Positions 29,714 through 39,488 of a stretch of 64,000 bases of DNA are shown here, one piece after another (the first letter of the stretch is position 1; the number at the start of each line of letters is the position of its first letter). This DNA comes from Anabaena sp. 4-3 (GTDB lineage Bacteria; Cyanobacteriota; Cyanobacteriia; Cyanobacteriales; Nostocaceae). A program made the translations under genes and the position numbers. Below the pieces are notes generated by a model that did no database searches, had not been told where the DNA came from, and saw only the letters and a list, made by a program, of their open reading frames with translations. The DNA is taken from positions 16,733-80,732 of the forward strand of contig NZ_LUHJ01000035.1 in NCBI RefSeq assembly GCF_001597745.1, in the 5' to 3' direction.

Positions 29714-30106
29714 TTAATTTTTGTTGTCTAAATTCCAACCGAGTGCTGTGGCGACTTGTCCAGCTAATTCTAACGGATTGAATGGTTTAGCGATCGCTGT
29801 CACCATGCCCAGTTGTGAGTAACGCCGGCGATCGCTAGCTTGGATTTTGGCGGTTAATAAAATCACGGGGATGTCTTTGGTATCTGGATTAGCTTGCAGT
29901 TGCTCAAAGGTAGTGATACCATCCATGTCTGGCATCATCACATCTAAAAGAATCACATCTGGTTGACAAGCTGCGGCTTGGTTAATCCCTTCTTTACCAG
30001 AACTCGCCGTTACTACTTCCCAGCCTGCGACTGTTTCTAAGCAAATTTTGGCGACTTCTTGAATATACTGCTCGTTATCAACTACTAGAATTCGCTTGGT
30101 TTTCAT
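29714..30106 (-). CDS. single-domain response regulator
   Basis: A 130-residue receiver with acidic residues at D10/N11/E12, the acceptor D55 in VILLDVMMPDMDG, TAK in VILLTAKIQAS and the conserved Lys in IAKPFNP. It has no output domain. Its ATG lies inside the end of the giant hybrid kinase gene (29-bp overlap), so the two are translationally coupled and it is the likely downstream phosphate acceptor of that kinase. Confidence 0.88.
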   Translation of the reverse strand: MKTKRILVVDNEQYIQEVAKICLETVAGWEVVTASSGKEGINQAAACQPDVILLDVMMPDMDGITTFEQLQANPDTKDIPVILLTAKIQASDRRRYSQLGMVTAIAKPFNPLELAGQVATALGWNLDNKN

Positions 30107-33100
30107 GACGGCTTATCTCTTGTGAGTTGTGCGTAATTCGCTGAAGTAGTTCTATGACTCGTTGTTCAAATTCCTGGGTGGTAACACGTCCTTTAGTCAA
30201 AAATTCTGTATTTCCTAGCTTAAGCCTTTTCCGTTCTGATTCATCCAAATCTTTGGCTGAATATACTACCAAAGGAATGTTACACAGGTGATTGTGTTGT
30301 TGTAGCCAATCTACTACCGCAAAGCCATCACTTTCTGGTAAAATCAAATCCAGAATTAACAAATCTGGTTTCACTTCCTGGCTCAGACGAATCGCTTCTC
30401 GTCCGGTTCTAGCTTGGAAGGTTTCAATATCATGGCGTTCAAACAGGGTAGTGAGTAGTTCTGCTAAATCAGGATCATCCTCTACAATCAAAATCCTGGC
30501 TCGCTGAGAAGATTTAGTAATCACGCCTCTGAGAGAATCTAACAGATAGCTTTCTTGGACTGGTTTACTCACCCAATCCACAAAATCTGCACTGTTTTGG
30601 CTAGTGCTGGTTTGCTTGTAGACACTGCAAATTACAATCGGAATGTCTTTAGTTTCGCTTCGTTCTTTCAATAGTGCCATTGTTTCCCAACCATTCATCC
30701 CTGGCATGAGCAAATCTAGTAAAATCACGTCAGGATGTTCCTCAGATGCTAAGGCGATCGCATCTTCACCACTAGCTACAGTCATGACTCGATATCCCCC
30801 TGTTTCTAACAGTGTTTGTATTTCCAGGCGAATCACCGGATCATCGTCACAAACTAAGACGAGTGGGGAGTGGGTTGTGGAAAGTGGGGAGTGGGAAGGC
30901 AAAGAATCTACTAACTCTACACTGGGGGAAACTGGTAAAATCGGCAGCGTAAAGTAAAAGGTGCTACCTTCACCTACAATACTTTCTACCCAAATCCGCC
31001 CGCCATGTTGTTGTACAATACTCTGACAAATCGCCAAACCTAAACCCGTACCATCATGATTACGGGAATCTGAAGAATCTACCTGTTGAAACCGTTCAAA
31101 GATAGTATCGAGTTTATCAGACGGAATCCCACGCCCGGTGTCTTTGACTGTCAGTAATACTTCATCGCCGTATGGTTGAGCCACTAACCAAACAGTTTTA
31201 TCCCGTGCAGAGAACTTAATAGCATTACTCAGCAAATTTGTCAAGGTTTGCACAATGCGGTCTGGATCTACCCATAGTTGTACCGATGGGCTAGAAATCG
31301 AGAGTTTTACACCTGCTTTATTCGCCAAGGGTTGCATAATACTGACGGCTGATTCAATCAACTCGGTCAGGTTGCAGGTTTCTCTTTCCATTTTTACCTT
31401 ACCTGACTCGATGCGTTCAATGTCTAGGATGTCATTAATCAGGCGGACTAAACGCTCTGTACTATCAGTAGCAATTTGCAACAGGCGTTTACCTTGCTCT
31501 GAGTCGGCTGGTAATAAACCACTGGTGAGCATTCCCAAGGAGCCATGAATGGAGGTTAGAGGGGTGCGGAGTTCATGACTAACTACAGACACAAACTCAT
31601 CTTTCATGCGCTCAATTTGTTTGCGTTCTGTAACATCACGCAAAATAACTGTATAAATTAATTCGTTATCTATATGCAGTTTCGAGATAGAAGCCTCGGC
31701 GGGGAATTCCGTTCCATCCTGGCGACAACCATAGATTTCTCGCCGTTCTCCCATGCGTCGCGCCAAGCTGGGAGCTTGTCTAAAGCCGGTAACGTGCTGA
31801 CGGTGAGCCTCGACAAAACGCTGGGGTAAGAGAACATCCAGCCGTTGTCCGATAATTTCTTGAGCCGAGTAGCCAAAGATTTTCTCGGCTCCTTGGTTAA
31901 ATATAGTAATTTTTTGATTACCATCAATAGAAATGATGGCATCATCGGCAATATCTAAAATCCGGGCGAGTCGGACTTGAGAAATCCGTAATGCTGCTTC
32001 TACTCGCTGACGTTCTTCTAGTTCAGAATGCAACTGTTGATTGACGTTGACTAATTCAACAGTCCGTTCTGCTACTCTTAACTCTAGTTCGTTCTTCGCG
32101 GTTTGTAGGGCGGCTTCAATTTGTTTACGATTGCTGATATCTCTGGTTGTACCCAGGATGCGTACAGCTGCGCCCTGCTCATTATAGTAGAGTTTGCCAG
32201 TACCCTCCAGCCAGTGAATACTGCCATCAGGCCAAACTACGCGAAATTCATGATTAAAATCCGTTTTTTGCTGTTGGGCTGTCTGGAATGCTCGCTCTAA
32301 GCCCGGCCAATCTTCTGGAGAAATACAGGCTTTAAAGATTTCATAAGCACCATTAAACTTACCAGGCTCCAACCCAAATAACCGCGCATGACTATCAGAA
32401 CAGGTGATGTGGTTGGTGGTAAGATTCCAATCCCAAATACCCAGGTTAACGGCTTCGAGAGCCAGGGTTAAACTTTCTTCACTTTCTTGGAGGGCGGCTT
32501 CTGCTAATTGGCGATCGCGCTGATTGCGTAATGCTAAAATCCCATAGGCTAAGTCTGCCGTTAACTCTTCTAACAGTTTCACCTCATTGACATCAAAAGC
32601 ATCGGCTTCATCGGCATAAATATTTAAAGCTCCAAAGGCTTGACCATTAGCCAGCATTGGTAGAGCAATTGCAGCAGCATAACCCCGACTGATGGCTTGA
32701 CACCGCCAAATCTCATAGCGGCTATCAGTCAAAATGTTCTGAATAATTGTAGTTTTTCCGGTACGGATAGCGGTTCCTGTCGGCCCTTGACCATGAATTG
32801 TGTCAGCCCAAGTGAGATTGAGCGATCGCAAATATCCCTCTTCATAACCTGCTTGCGCCACCGGGCGGATACTTTTCATGGTATCATCTTCAGCATAGGC
32901 TACCCAGGCCAAACGATAACCCCCAACGTGAACAATAATGTCGCACACCTGATGTAGTAAATCATCCTCGTCTTCAGCCCGAACTAGCACTTGATTACAA
33001 TTACTCAAGGTTTGCAATGTGCGATAAACTCGCTGTATTTCTGCTTTTACTTGTTTGTAATGAGTAATATCCCGTGTAATTGCTAGTTGGACTAAGCTAC

Positions 33101-35390
33101 CATCGGCGGCGTTATGCAAAGGTACAGCCTGAGTTTCCATCCACCGGCGATGATTTTCACAAGTAATCAACTCAAATTCCAGACTAGCTTGTTGTCCTTG
33201 ACACACACTTTGATTCAATTGGCGAAAAGCTGGCTGGTACTCCGGCGCAATCAGATTATATATAGATTTACCCACCAATGCGGCGGCGTTATCCGCTTCT
33301 AGTATCGCCACACCTGCGGGATTAATTTCTAATAAAGTACCATCAGCCGCCACAATTGTCACACACTCTGGTTGTGTATCAAAAATTGCGCGTCCGTTGG
33401 TGAAAAAGGGACTGGGGACTGGGGACTGGGGACTGGGGATTGGGGATTGGGTATGGGATTTTTCCCCTCTGCTCCCTTGCTTCCCTGCTCCTCTGCTCCC
33501 CTGCTCCCCTGCTCCATGCCTTTGACTGACTCGCCTTAATAATTTCACTCGTTCTAAACGATTAATAATTCGCGTCACCAATTCCGGGCCGATGATGGGT
33601 TTACTCACGAAGTCGTCAGCACCGACGCTATAGACTTGGTTAACTATTTCGGCATCGCTGTGAACTGTGAGGAATAATATAGGTATCTCACCCCACTCAG
33701 CATCATTACGCACTACTTGGCATAATTCAATACCATTTGTATGGGGCATTTCTACATCCAGAATTAATAAGTCTGGTGTTTCGGCTTTTAATGTTTCCCA
33801 AAACCGCCGGGGATCATCTAAAGTAATGACTTTCAAACCCCAAGGACATAGGAGAGTTTGCAATAGGGCGAGAATTTTGGGGTCGTCGTCTACAGCTAAG
33901 ACTTTGGCTTCGGCGTGGGGAACTTGTTGTAAAATGTGAGCGATCGCCCCCAATACCTCAGATATCCCTTGGGGTTTCTGTAAAAAGGTGTGTTCCCCAT
34001 GACGCGCTAGTTGTAGGCGATGTTGAAAACCTGTCTGTTCTGTAAACACTATAACGGGTATAGACGGTTTACATTGGGCTAGTTCTGCTAAGAAACTCAA
34101 ACTATCTTCTTGATGAGGCGCAACTTGAGGATCAAGCAGCACTACACTTGGATGCTCTTGGTAGAGTATCTTTCTGGCTTGCTTCAGACTGGTGCTAGTA
34201 GTCACTTGAAATTCCCAGTCAGCAGATGCTTGTGTTAACTGTTCAGCTAAAGTAGCATCCCTATCAACTACCAATACCAAGGGAAGGGAATTAGTCACAG
34301 ACGGTGAAGATGCTGCGGGTTTTTGCGCTGCAACTTCTTGGCGTAATGCTTGCACCCAATTTTGCAACTTGCTAATTTCTCTTGGTGTCCAACTTGTACC
34401 AGATTTCAATAGCTGCTCAATTTGGCGTGCTAGTTTTGAGCCTTCCGGTAAACCAAACGTCCCCAAAGAACCGGCTAAAGTATGGGCTTCTTGTCTAGCT
34501 TGCGAATATAATTCTAAATCAGGAGCTTCTTGGGTAATTGCTAATGCAGCTTGTTCGATAACTTTAACTTGCTGATCCACCCGTCCATAAAATTTCTGCC
34601 AAATTCCCGCTATGGCTGTGAGTGTTGTCTCTGTTTGAGATTTACTATGAGATGTGGGAGATTTTTTCTTCTCTCCTGCTCCCTTATTTCCCTGCTCCCC
34701 TGTTCCCTTACTTTCCTCCTGTGGCTTGAGTCGATAGCCGATACCATAAACAGTTTCAATTAAATCACTAGGCACTCCCACATTTCTCAACTTCATTCGC
34801 AATCCTTTAATATGGGTGCGAACTGCATCCTCTCCGGGAGTATCTTCATAAGACCAAAGATGCTCTAAAATCATCGAACAGCTAAACACCCGGCGACGAT
34901 TGCGTAAAAATAACTCCAATAGCGCATATTCTTTCGGAGTTAAAGAAAGTAACTCTTGTCCATAAGTCACTTCACAACTGCTAGGGTCAAGCCGCAAGTC
35001 GCCACATTCTAAAATTGGTTGGGAATTTGTCGCGCCTCGCCGCAACAGCGCACGCACACGCGCCACCAATTCCTCCTCATCAAAGGGTTTCACTACATAG
35101 TCATCTGCACCCGCATCTAAACCTATTGCTTTCTCGTGACTACTATCGCAACCTGTTAATAACAGGATAGGCATTTGTTTACCATTTGACCTAATTTGCC
35201 GACACAGGCTAATTCCATCCCGCTTTGGCAGCATCACATCTAAAAGAATTAAATCATAGTCATAGGTTTGGACTAAATCCCAAGCTGCATCACCATCAGC
35301 CGCCACTTCCACCACATAGTTTTGGTTAGTGAGAACGGCTGTGAGCGCATAAGCGTTTAATTCGTCATCCTCTACTATTAAAATTTTCAT
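30078..35390 (-). CDS. giant multidomain regulator: OmpR-type response regulator fused to Hpt and a hybrid histidine kinase
   Basis: A 1770-residue protein that combines a complete DNA-binding response regulator with a hybrid kinase. In order: receiver 1 (D51), OmpR/PhoB winged helix (about 128-222, ending VYGIGYRLKP), Hpt (H303 in EAHTLAGSLG), receiver 2 (D420, poorly conserved surroundings), receiver 3 (D545), PAS (about 668-775), GAF (about 795-955), PAS (about 975-1085), PAS (about 1135-1255), HisKA with H1272 (SHELRTPLTS), HATPase (NLLSNAIKFS, DTGRGIPSDK, GTGLGLAICQ), receiver 4 (D1559) and receiver 5 (D1681). No membrane segment is visible, so sensing should be cytoplasmic. Three linkers (226-245, 624-662, 1497-1509) are encoded by the same GA/CT repeats found between genes. 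The overlap with the next receiver gene suggests one phosphorelay. Its target genes are unknown. Confidence 0.9.
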   Translation of the reverse strand: MKILIVEDDELNAYALTAVLTNQNYVVEVAADGDAAWDLVQTYDYDLILLDVMLPKRDGISLCRQIRSNGKQMPILLLTGCDSSHEKAIGLDAGADDYVVKPFDEEELVARVRALLRRGATNSQPILECGDLRLDPSSCEVTYGQELLSLTPKEYALLELFLRNRRRVFSCSMILEHLWSYEDTPGEDAVRTHIKGLRMKLRNVGVPSDLIETVYGIGYRLKPQEESKGTGEQGNKGAGEKKKSPTSHSKSQTETTLTAIAGIWQKFYGRVDQQVKVIEQAALAITQEAPDLELYSQARQEAHTLAGSLGTFGLPEGSKLARQIEQLLKSGTSWTPREISKLQNWVQALRQEVAAQKPAASSPSVTNSLPLVLVVDRDATLAEQLTQASADWEFQVTTSTSLKQARKILYQEHPSVVLLDPQVAPHQEDSLSFLAELAQCKPSIPVIVFTEQTGFQHRLQLARHGEHTFLQKPQGISEVLGAIAHILQQVPHAEAKVLAVDDDPKILALLQTLLCPWGLKVITLDDPRRFWETLKAETPDLLILDVEMPHTNGIELCQVVRNDAEWGEIPILFLTVHSDAEIVNQVYSVGADDFVSKPIIGPELVTRIINRLERVKLLRRVSQRHGAGEQGSRGAGKQGSRGEKSHTQSPIPSPQSPVPSPFFTNGRAIFDTQPECVTIVAADGTLLEINPAGVAILEADNAAALVGKSIYNLIAPEYQPAFRQLNQSVCQGQQASLEFELITCENHRRWMETQAVPLHNAADGSLVQLAITRDITHYKQVKAEIQRVYRTLQTLSNCNQVLVRAEDEDDLLHQVCDIIVHVGGYRLAWVAYAEDDTMKSIRPVAQAGYEEGYLRSLNLTWADTIHGQGPTGTAIRTGKTTIIQNILTDSRYEIWRCQAISRGYAAAIALPMLANGQAFGALNIYADEADAFDVNEVKLLEELTADLAYGILALRNQRDRQLAEAALQESEESLTLALEAVNLGIWDWNLTTNHITCSDSHARLFGLEPGKFNGAYEIFKACISPEDWPGLERAFQTAQQQKTDFNHEFRVVWPDGSIHWLEGTGKLYYNEQGAAVRILGTTRDISNRKQIEAALQTAKNELELRVAERTVELVNVNQQLHSELEERQRVEAALRISQVRLARILDIADDAIISIDGNQKITIFNQGAEKIFGYSAQEIIGQRLDVLLPQRFVEAHRQHVTGFRQAPSLARRMGERREIYGCRQDGTEFPAEASISKLHIDNELIYTVILRDVTERKQIERMKDEFVSVVSHELRTPLTSIHGSLGMLTSGLLPADSEQGKRLLQIATDSTERLVRLINDILDIERIESGKVKMERETCNLTELIESAVSIMQPLANKAGVKLSISSPSVQLWVDPDRIVQTLTNLLSNAIKFSARDKTVWLVAQPYGDEVLLTVKDTGRGIPSDKLDTIFERFQQVDSSDSRNHDGTGLGLAICQSIVQQHGGRIWVESIVGEGSTFYFTLPILPVSPSVELVDSLPSHSPLSTTHSPLVLVCDDDPVIRLEIQTLLETGGYRVMTVASGEDAIALASEEHPDVILLDLLMPGMNGWETMALLKERSETKDIPIVICSVYKQTSTSQNSADFVDWVSKPVQESYLLDSLRGVITKSSQRARILIVEDDPDLAELLTTLFERHDIETFQARTGREAIRLSQEVKPDLLILDLILPESDGFAVVDWLQQHNHLCNIPLVVYSAKDLDESERKRLKLGNTEFLTKGRVTTQEFEQRVIELLQRITHNSQEISRHENQANSSS

Positions 35391-36101
35391 ATTAAATTAA
35401 GATTTAAACAATCATCAACAAATGGTCTAACTGATAACTCTAAATTAGTAATATTTGGTACTTAAACTTATATTAGATGATGGAACTCTTGAATATTAAT
35501 TTTAATTAACAAATATCAATATTTATCAAACTTTAGAAATAGATTCACACTTAAGATATCAATATCTAACTAGCAGGGTTTTGGCGTTATCCACAAATAA
35601 AATCAATACATCTTAATATTAAAAGATTTTTGTTACCTGTTTACGAGCAATATTCACAAACTGTGTAGATATTTTCCAAAAAATCAACATCAATCATCTT
35701 TTATAGATGAAATGAGAGTGGCTATTTTCCTCACAAGTTCCTCAAATTTTTGTCTTATAAGCAATAGTGTGAGGCAAATGAGTCTTTGCTGAGTGCTGTT
35801 AGTATATTCAGACTATAGCTGATGCTGATTTTCAGTAAAAAATCCTAGCTCATAGACTCTCATATCTAACCTCTAGCCTTTCAGCAGTTCACTAAAACTA
35901 ACTACTATAGGAATCATATTTGATTTCTGAAAACAACTCAGTACACCCCTGTTCCCTCTTTTCCTGTTCCCTGCTCCCTCTTTCCCTGTTCCCTGTTCCC
36001 TGTTCCCTAACTAAACAAGTAATTTCAATAATCAAATCGGATTCCTATAGAAGAACTTAATTTTAAACCAAAAACCTCAATAAATAATAACAGAGGTCTA
36101 T
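35391..36101. other. 711-bp intergenic region upstream of the giant kinase and the second USP
   Basis: AT-rich, no convincing ORF. The left 500 bp holds the divergent kinase promoter. The right part contains an inverted-repeat element (35905-36050, separate entry) with a TTCCCTG tandem core. Confidence 0.45.
35905..36050. mobile_element. MITE-like element with 21-bp terminal inverted repeats
   Basis: The left end (CTATAGGAATCATATTTGAT, 35905 on) and right end (ATCAAATCGGATTCCTATAG, to 36050) are inverted repeats of 21 bp with two mismatches. The interior holds tandem CTGTTCCCT-type units. There is no coding capacity. It looks like a non-autonomous element or dispersed repeat. I saw no clear target-site duplication. 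Confidence 0.5.
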
Positions 36102-36632
36102 ATGCTCAAAAAAATTTTAGTGGCATTGGATCGCTCGGAAACAGGACAACAGGTTTTTGAGCAAGCATTAACCTTAGCAAAAGCCACACAAGCCAGCTTA
36201 TTCTTGTTACACGTGTTGTCAGCAGAAGAAGACGGTAGTCCTAATATACCTATGGTAACAAATTATGATTACTATCCAGGAATAAGCGGTCAAACCTTTG
36301 AGGTATATCAAAAACAGTGGGATCGCTTTAAAGATGAAGGCTTGAGAATGTTACAAGCTTTCAGTGCTAAAGCCAACACCGCAGATGTATCTACAGAATT
36401 TCAACAAATCTTAGGCAGCCCTGGACGCACAATTTGTAAATTCGCGACTACGTGGAATGCGGATTTAATCGTGATGGGACATAGGGGTTTAGCTGGATTT
36501 AAAGAATTAGTTATAGGTAGTGTAAGTAACTATGTCCTCCACCATGCCCCCTGTTCAGTTCACATAGTCCATTGTGCAAATCCAGCCAAAACCACTGTCA
36601 AAGAAGATACGCAAGAAAGTGTAGGGGTGTAG
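36102..36632 (+). CDS. universal stress protein (UspA family)
   Basis: A 176-residue USP domain protein beginning MLKKILVALDRSETG, with a nucleotide-binding tail MGHRGLAGFKELVIGSVSNYVLHHAPCSVHIV that fits the GX2GX9G(S/N) ATP-binding form. It resembles the minus-strand USP at 25571-26080 in size, internal insertion and C-terminal motif, so the two are likely paralogs. It lies upstream of the hox cluster, but 334 bp of repeat and promoter DNA separate it from hoxE. Confidence 0.87.
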   Translation: MLKKILVALDRSETGQQVFEQALTLAKATQASLFLLHVLSAEEDGSPNIPMVTNYDYYPGISGQTFEVYQKQWDRFKDEGLRMLQAFSAKANTADVSTEFQQILGSPGRTICKFATTWNADLIVMGHRGLAGFKELVIGSVSNYVLHHAPCSVHIVHCANPAKTTVKEDTQESVGV

Positions 36633-36966
36633 GAGAGCGGAGGGGCAGGGGGGCAGGGGAGCGGAGGGAGCGGAGGGAGCGGAGGGAGCGGAGGAAGAAA
36701 AACTTTTACCCAATCCCCAATCCCCAATCCCCAGTTCCCAATCCCCAGTCCTCATTCCCTAACTAAAAAGCAATAAATACTGTAAAACTATTCACAAAAA
36801 AGATGGTTATGCTTATGCCATGTAGAGAATTTGTGAATTGTTCAACTGTCCCAATCACTGTTTTTGTTAACACAAAAATGTGTTCATGGGACGTTTTACA
36901 ATTCACCTCCCATTCCTCTCACCGCTTTCCTTGTCAGGATAAGCGGGAGTCTCCTGGGAGGTTCTG
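36633..36966. repeat. 334-bp region before hoxE: tandem GAGCGGAGG nonamers, ATCCCCA repeats, then the hox promoter region
   Basis: Four tandem GAGCGGAGG nonamers lie at about 36658-36693, followed by CCAATCCCCAATCCCCA-type units to about 36750. From 36770 to 36966 the sequence is non-repetitive and must contain the hox promoter. A GGGAGG ribosome site lies at 36956-36961, five bases before the hoxE ATG. I could not identify LexA- or AbrB-type operator sequences with confidence. Confidence 0.6.
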
Positions 36967-37488
36967 ATGACAACTACAACCAAACCAAACCAAACTCATC
37001 CTAGTGGGGATAAACGATTGAAGATGCTAGATGCAACTATCAAGCGTCATCAATATCAACAAGATGCCCTGATTGAAATTCTGCATAAAGCTCAAGAAAT
37101 CTTTGGCTACTTGGAAACGGATTTATTACTGTATATCGCCCATAGCTTGAAACTACCACCTAGTAGGGTTTATGGGGTAGCAACTTTTTATCATTTATTT
37201 TCTTTAGCACCACAGGGTAAGCATACTTGTGTGGTATGTACAGGTACAGCTTGTTATGTCAAAGGCGCGCAAGCCATCTTAACAAATTTGGAAAAATCTA
37301 CCTGCATTCACCCTGGTGAAACTACTGCTGATGGTGAATTATCACTACTCACGGCACGCTGTTTAGGTGCTTGTGGCATTGCGCCGGCGGTGGTGTTTGA
37401 TGGTGCGGTTTTAGGTAATCAAACCCCGGAAACAGTAGAGCAACATATACAAGGATGGTTAACAGCAATTCAAAATTCGGAACAGTAG
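36967..37488 (+). CDS. hoxE: bidirectional [NiFe]-hydrogenase diaphorase subunit HoxE
   Basis: A 173-residue thioredoxin-like [2Fe-2S] protein, homologous to NuoE, that links the hydrogenase to its electron carriers. Candidate cluster ligands are C91 and C96 (CTGTAC) and C132 and C136 (CLGAC); a further C88 is present. The N-terminal helices ([31 protein letters not shown]) are typical of this family. The ATG follows a GGGAGG site by five bases. It is first in the hoxE-F-U-Y-H cluster, and a 251-bp repeat-containing gap separates it from hoxF. Confidence 0.93.
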   Translation: MTTTTKPNQTHPSGDKRLKMLDATIKRHQYQQDALIEILHKAQEIFGYLETDLLLYIAHSLKLPPSRVYGVATFYHLFSLAPQGKHTCVVCTGTACYVKGAQAILTNLEKSTCIHPGETTADGELSLLTARCLGACGIAPAVVFDGAVLGNQTPETVEQHIQGWLTAIQNSEQ

Positions 37489-37599
37489 ACATGATAAGGG
37501 TTCTCAGGTTGACATCTGTTGACCGAAGAAAACAAGGATCTGAGCCGCCTAAATTGATTTATGGAGAAGAAAAAAAGTGAAACAACATTAATTCAAGCC

Positions 37600-37717
37600 C
37601 CCGGATTTATCCGTGGGGGTATTGAATGCAAGAATTTTGTAGGCGTAAGCCTTCCCTACGGGACGCTACGCGATGCCGTAGGCTATGCAAGAATTCGGAG
37701 CGCAGCGACGTGACCGC
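37600..37717. repeat. palindromic intergenic repeat between hoxE and hoxF
   Basis: A bulged hairpin (CCCCCGGA/TCCGTGGGGG) at about 37600-37622 precedes a GC-rich repeat at 37639-37717 containing CCTACGG/CCGTAGG arms around GGACGCTACGCGATG. The nonamer GCAAGAATT flanks it twice. The GGGACGCTACGCG-type sequence is a familiar dispersed repeat of this cyanobacterial group. Confidence 0.55.
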
Positions 37718-37739
37718 TTTTGAAGAGTTGGTATAAAAC

Positions 37740-39359
37740 ATGGAACTAACTGAATTATTAGAAATATCTCGACAAGAACGTTCTCAAGCCAAACCAGTAC
37801 AAATACGTTGCTGTACGGCGGCTGGTTGTCTTTCTTCTAACTCTCAAGCGGTGAAACAACAACTAGAAGCAGCTGTAAAAGCAGAAGGTTTGGAGAAGGA
37901 AGTACAAGTTTCAGGCGTGGGTTGTATGCGCTTGTGCTGTCAGGGGCCTTTAGTGGAAGTTGAGAAAGTGGGGAGTGGAGAGTCGAAAGGCGAGACTCAA
38001 GAAACTCTGTATGAAAAAGTGACTCCTGAAGATGCAACATCAATTATTGGGACGCTGAAAGGAAAAGAGTCTCATCTGTCGGTGGTGAAGCTAGAGCAGC
38101 CCTTTTTTACATATCAGAAGCCGATAGTGTTAGAAAACAGTGGCAAAGTTGACCCAGAAAGGATTCAGTCTTATATTGCTACTGGGGGTTATCAGGCTCT
38201 TTATCATGTCCTGCGGGAGATGACATCGGCGGAAGTTGTCGATACAGTTAGCCGCAGTGGTTTGCGGGGACGGGGTGGTGCTGGTTATCCCACAGGTTTG
38301 AAATGGGCGACAGTTGCTAAGGCGAAAGGACAGCGCAAATTTGTCATCTGTAATGCCGATGAGGGAGATCCTGGTGCATTCATGGATCGGAGTGTGTTGG
38401 AGAGTGATCCCCACCGGGTATTAGAAGGAATGGCGATCGCTGCCTATGCGGTGGGTGCAAGTCAAGGTTATATTTATGTCCGGGCAGAATATCCCATTGC
38501 CATCAAACGCTTACAAACTGCCATACATCAAGCCCAACGCCTCGGTCTTTTAGGCAGTCAAATCTTTGACTCTCCCTTTGATTTTAAAATTGATATCCGC
38601 ATCGGTGCAGGGGCTTATGTTTGCGGTGAAGAAACAGCGTTAATGGCTTCTATCGAAGGTAAACGTGGTCTTCCTAGCCCTCGTCCCCCCTATCCGGCGG
38701 AATCTGGTTTATGGGGACATCCGACCTTAATTAACAATGTAGAAACTTTTGCCAATATTGCGCCGATTATCCGTAAAGGTGCGGAGTGGTTTGCTAGTGT
38801 CGGCACTGGCAAAAGCAAAGGCACAAAAGTATTTGCTCTAGCTGGCAAAATCCGCAACACAGGTTTAATCGAAGTGCCAATGGGGACATCCTTAAGGCAA
38901 ATAGTAGAAGAAATGGGTGGCGGTATTCCCGATGGTGGTATTGCCAAAGCAGTACAAACAGGAGGCCCTTCTGGGGGATGTATTCCCGCCTCCGCGTTTG
39001 ATACTCCTGTAGATTATGAATCCTTAACCAGTCTGGGTTCGATGATGGGTTCCGGTGGGATGATCGTCATGGATCAAACTACTAACATGGTAGATGTCGC
39101 CCGCTTCTTTATGGAATTTTGCATGGATGAATCCTGTGGTAAGTGTATTCCTTGCCGAGTCGGAACTGTGCAGTTACATGGATTATTAACCAAGATTAGC
39201 GAAGGTAAAGCATCACAGGCTGATTTACAACTCCTAGAAGAACTGTGCGACATGGTGAAGCACACCAGCTTATGCGGTTTAGGCCAGTCTGCACCCAATC
39301 CTGTCTTTAGTACCTTGCGCTACTTCCGTGATGAATATTTGGCTTTGGTTCGGGAGTAG
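37740..39359 (+). CDS. hoxF: bidirectional [NiFe]-hydrogenase diaphorase subunit HoxF
   Basis: A 539-residue NuoF-like flavoprotein that oxidises or reduces NAD(P)H or ferredoxin for the hydrogenase. The N-terminal [2Fe-2S] thioredoxin-like part contains [10 protein letters not shown] and [12 protein letters not shown]. The NAD/FMN domain has [16 protein letters not shown] and [19 protein letters not shown]. The C-terminal [4Fe-4S] site is [13 protein letters not shown] plus a distal Cys in [11 protein letters not shown]. Around residues 78-88 ([10 protein letters not shown]) the coding DNA resembles the local GTGGGGAGTGG repeats. Downstream is a 129-bp repeat-filled gap. Confidence 0.94.
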   Translation: MELTELLEISRQERSQAKPVQIRCCTAAGCLSSNSQAVKQQLEAAVKAEGLEKEVQVSGVGCMRLCCQGPLVEVEKVGSGESKGETQETLYEKVTPEDATSIIGTLKGKESHLSVVKLEQPFFTYQKPIVLENSGKVDPERIQSYIATGGYQALYHVLREMTSAEVVDTVSRSGLRGRGGAGYPTGLKWATVAKAKGQRKFVICNADEGDPGAFMDRSVLESDPHRVLEGMAIAAYAVGASQGYIYVRAEYPIAIKRLQTAIHQAQRLGLLGSQIFDSPFDFKIDIRIGAGAYVCGEETALMASIEGKRGLPSPRPPYPAESGLWGHPTLINNVETFANIAPIIRKGAEWFASVGTGKSKGTKVFALAGKIRNTGLIEVPMGTSLRQIVEEMGGGIPDGGIAKAVQTGGPSGGCIPASAFDTPVDYESLTSLGSMMGSGGMIVMDQTTNMVDVARFFMEFCMDESCGKCIPCRVGTVQLHGLLTKISEGKASQADLQLLEELCDMVKHTSLCGLGQSAPNPVFSTLRYFRDEYLALVRE

Positions 39360-39475
39360 GGGAGATGAGGGAGATGAGCGGGATGAGGGAGATGAGGGGG
39401 ATGAGAGAGAGGATATTTTCCCAGTCAACAGTCAACAGTCCCTTCCAGTCCCCAGTCCCCAATGCCCAAGTTTTA
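39360..39475. repeat. GGGAGATGA tandem repeats and CAGTCAA heptamers between hoxF and hoxU
   Basis: Five or more GGGAGATGA/GGGGGATGA nonamers immediately after the hoxF stop, then AACAGTCAACAGTC and CCAGTCCCCA units. Confidence 0.75.
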
Positions 39476-39488
39476 ATGGATATTTATT

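Noticed and set aside
31670..31951. Second reading frame within the giant kinase gene
   Set aside because: It is in another frame of the coding strand, inside a clearly conserved PAS domain, and has no independent support.
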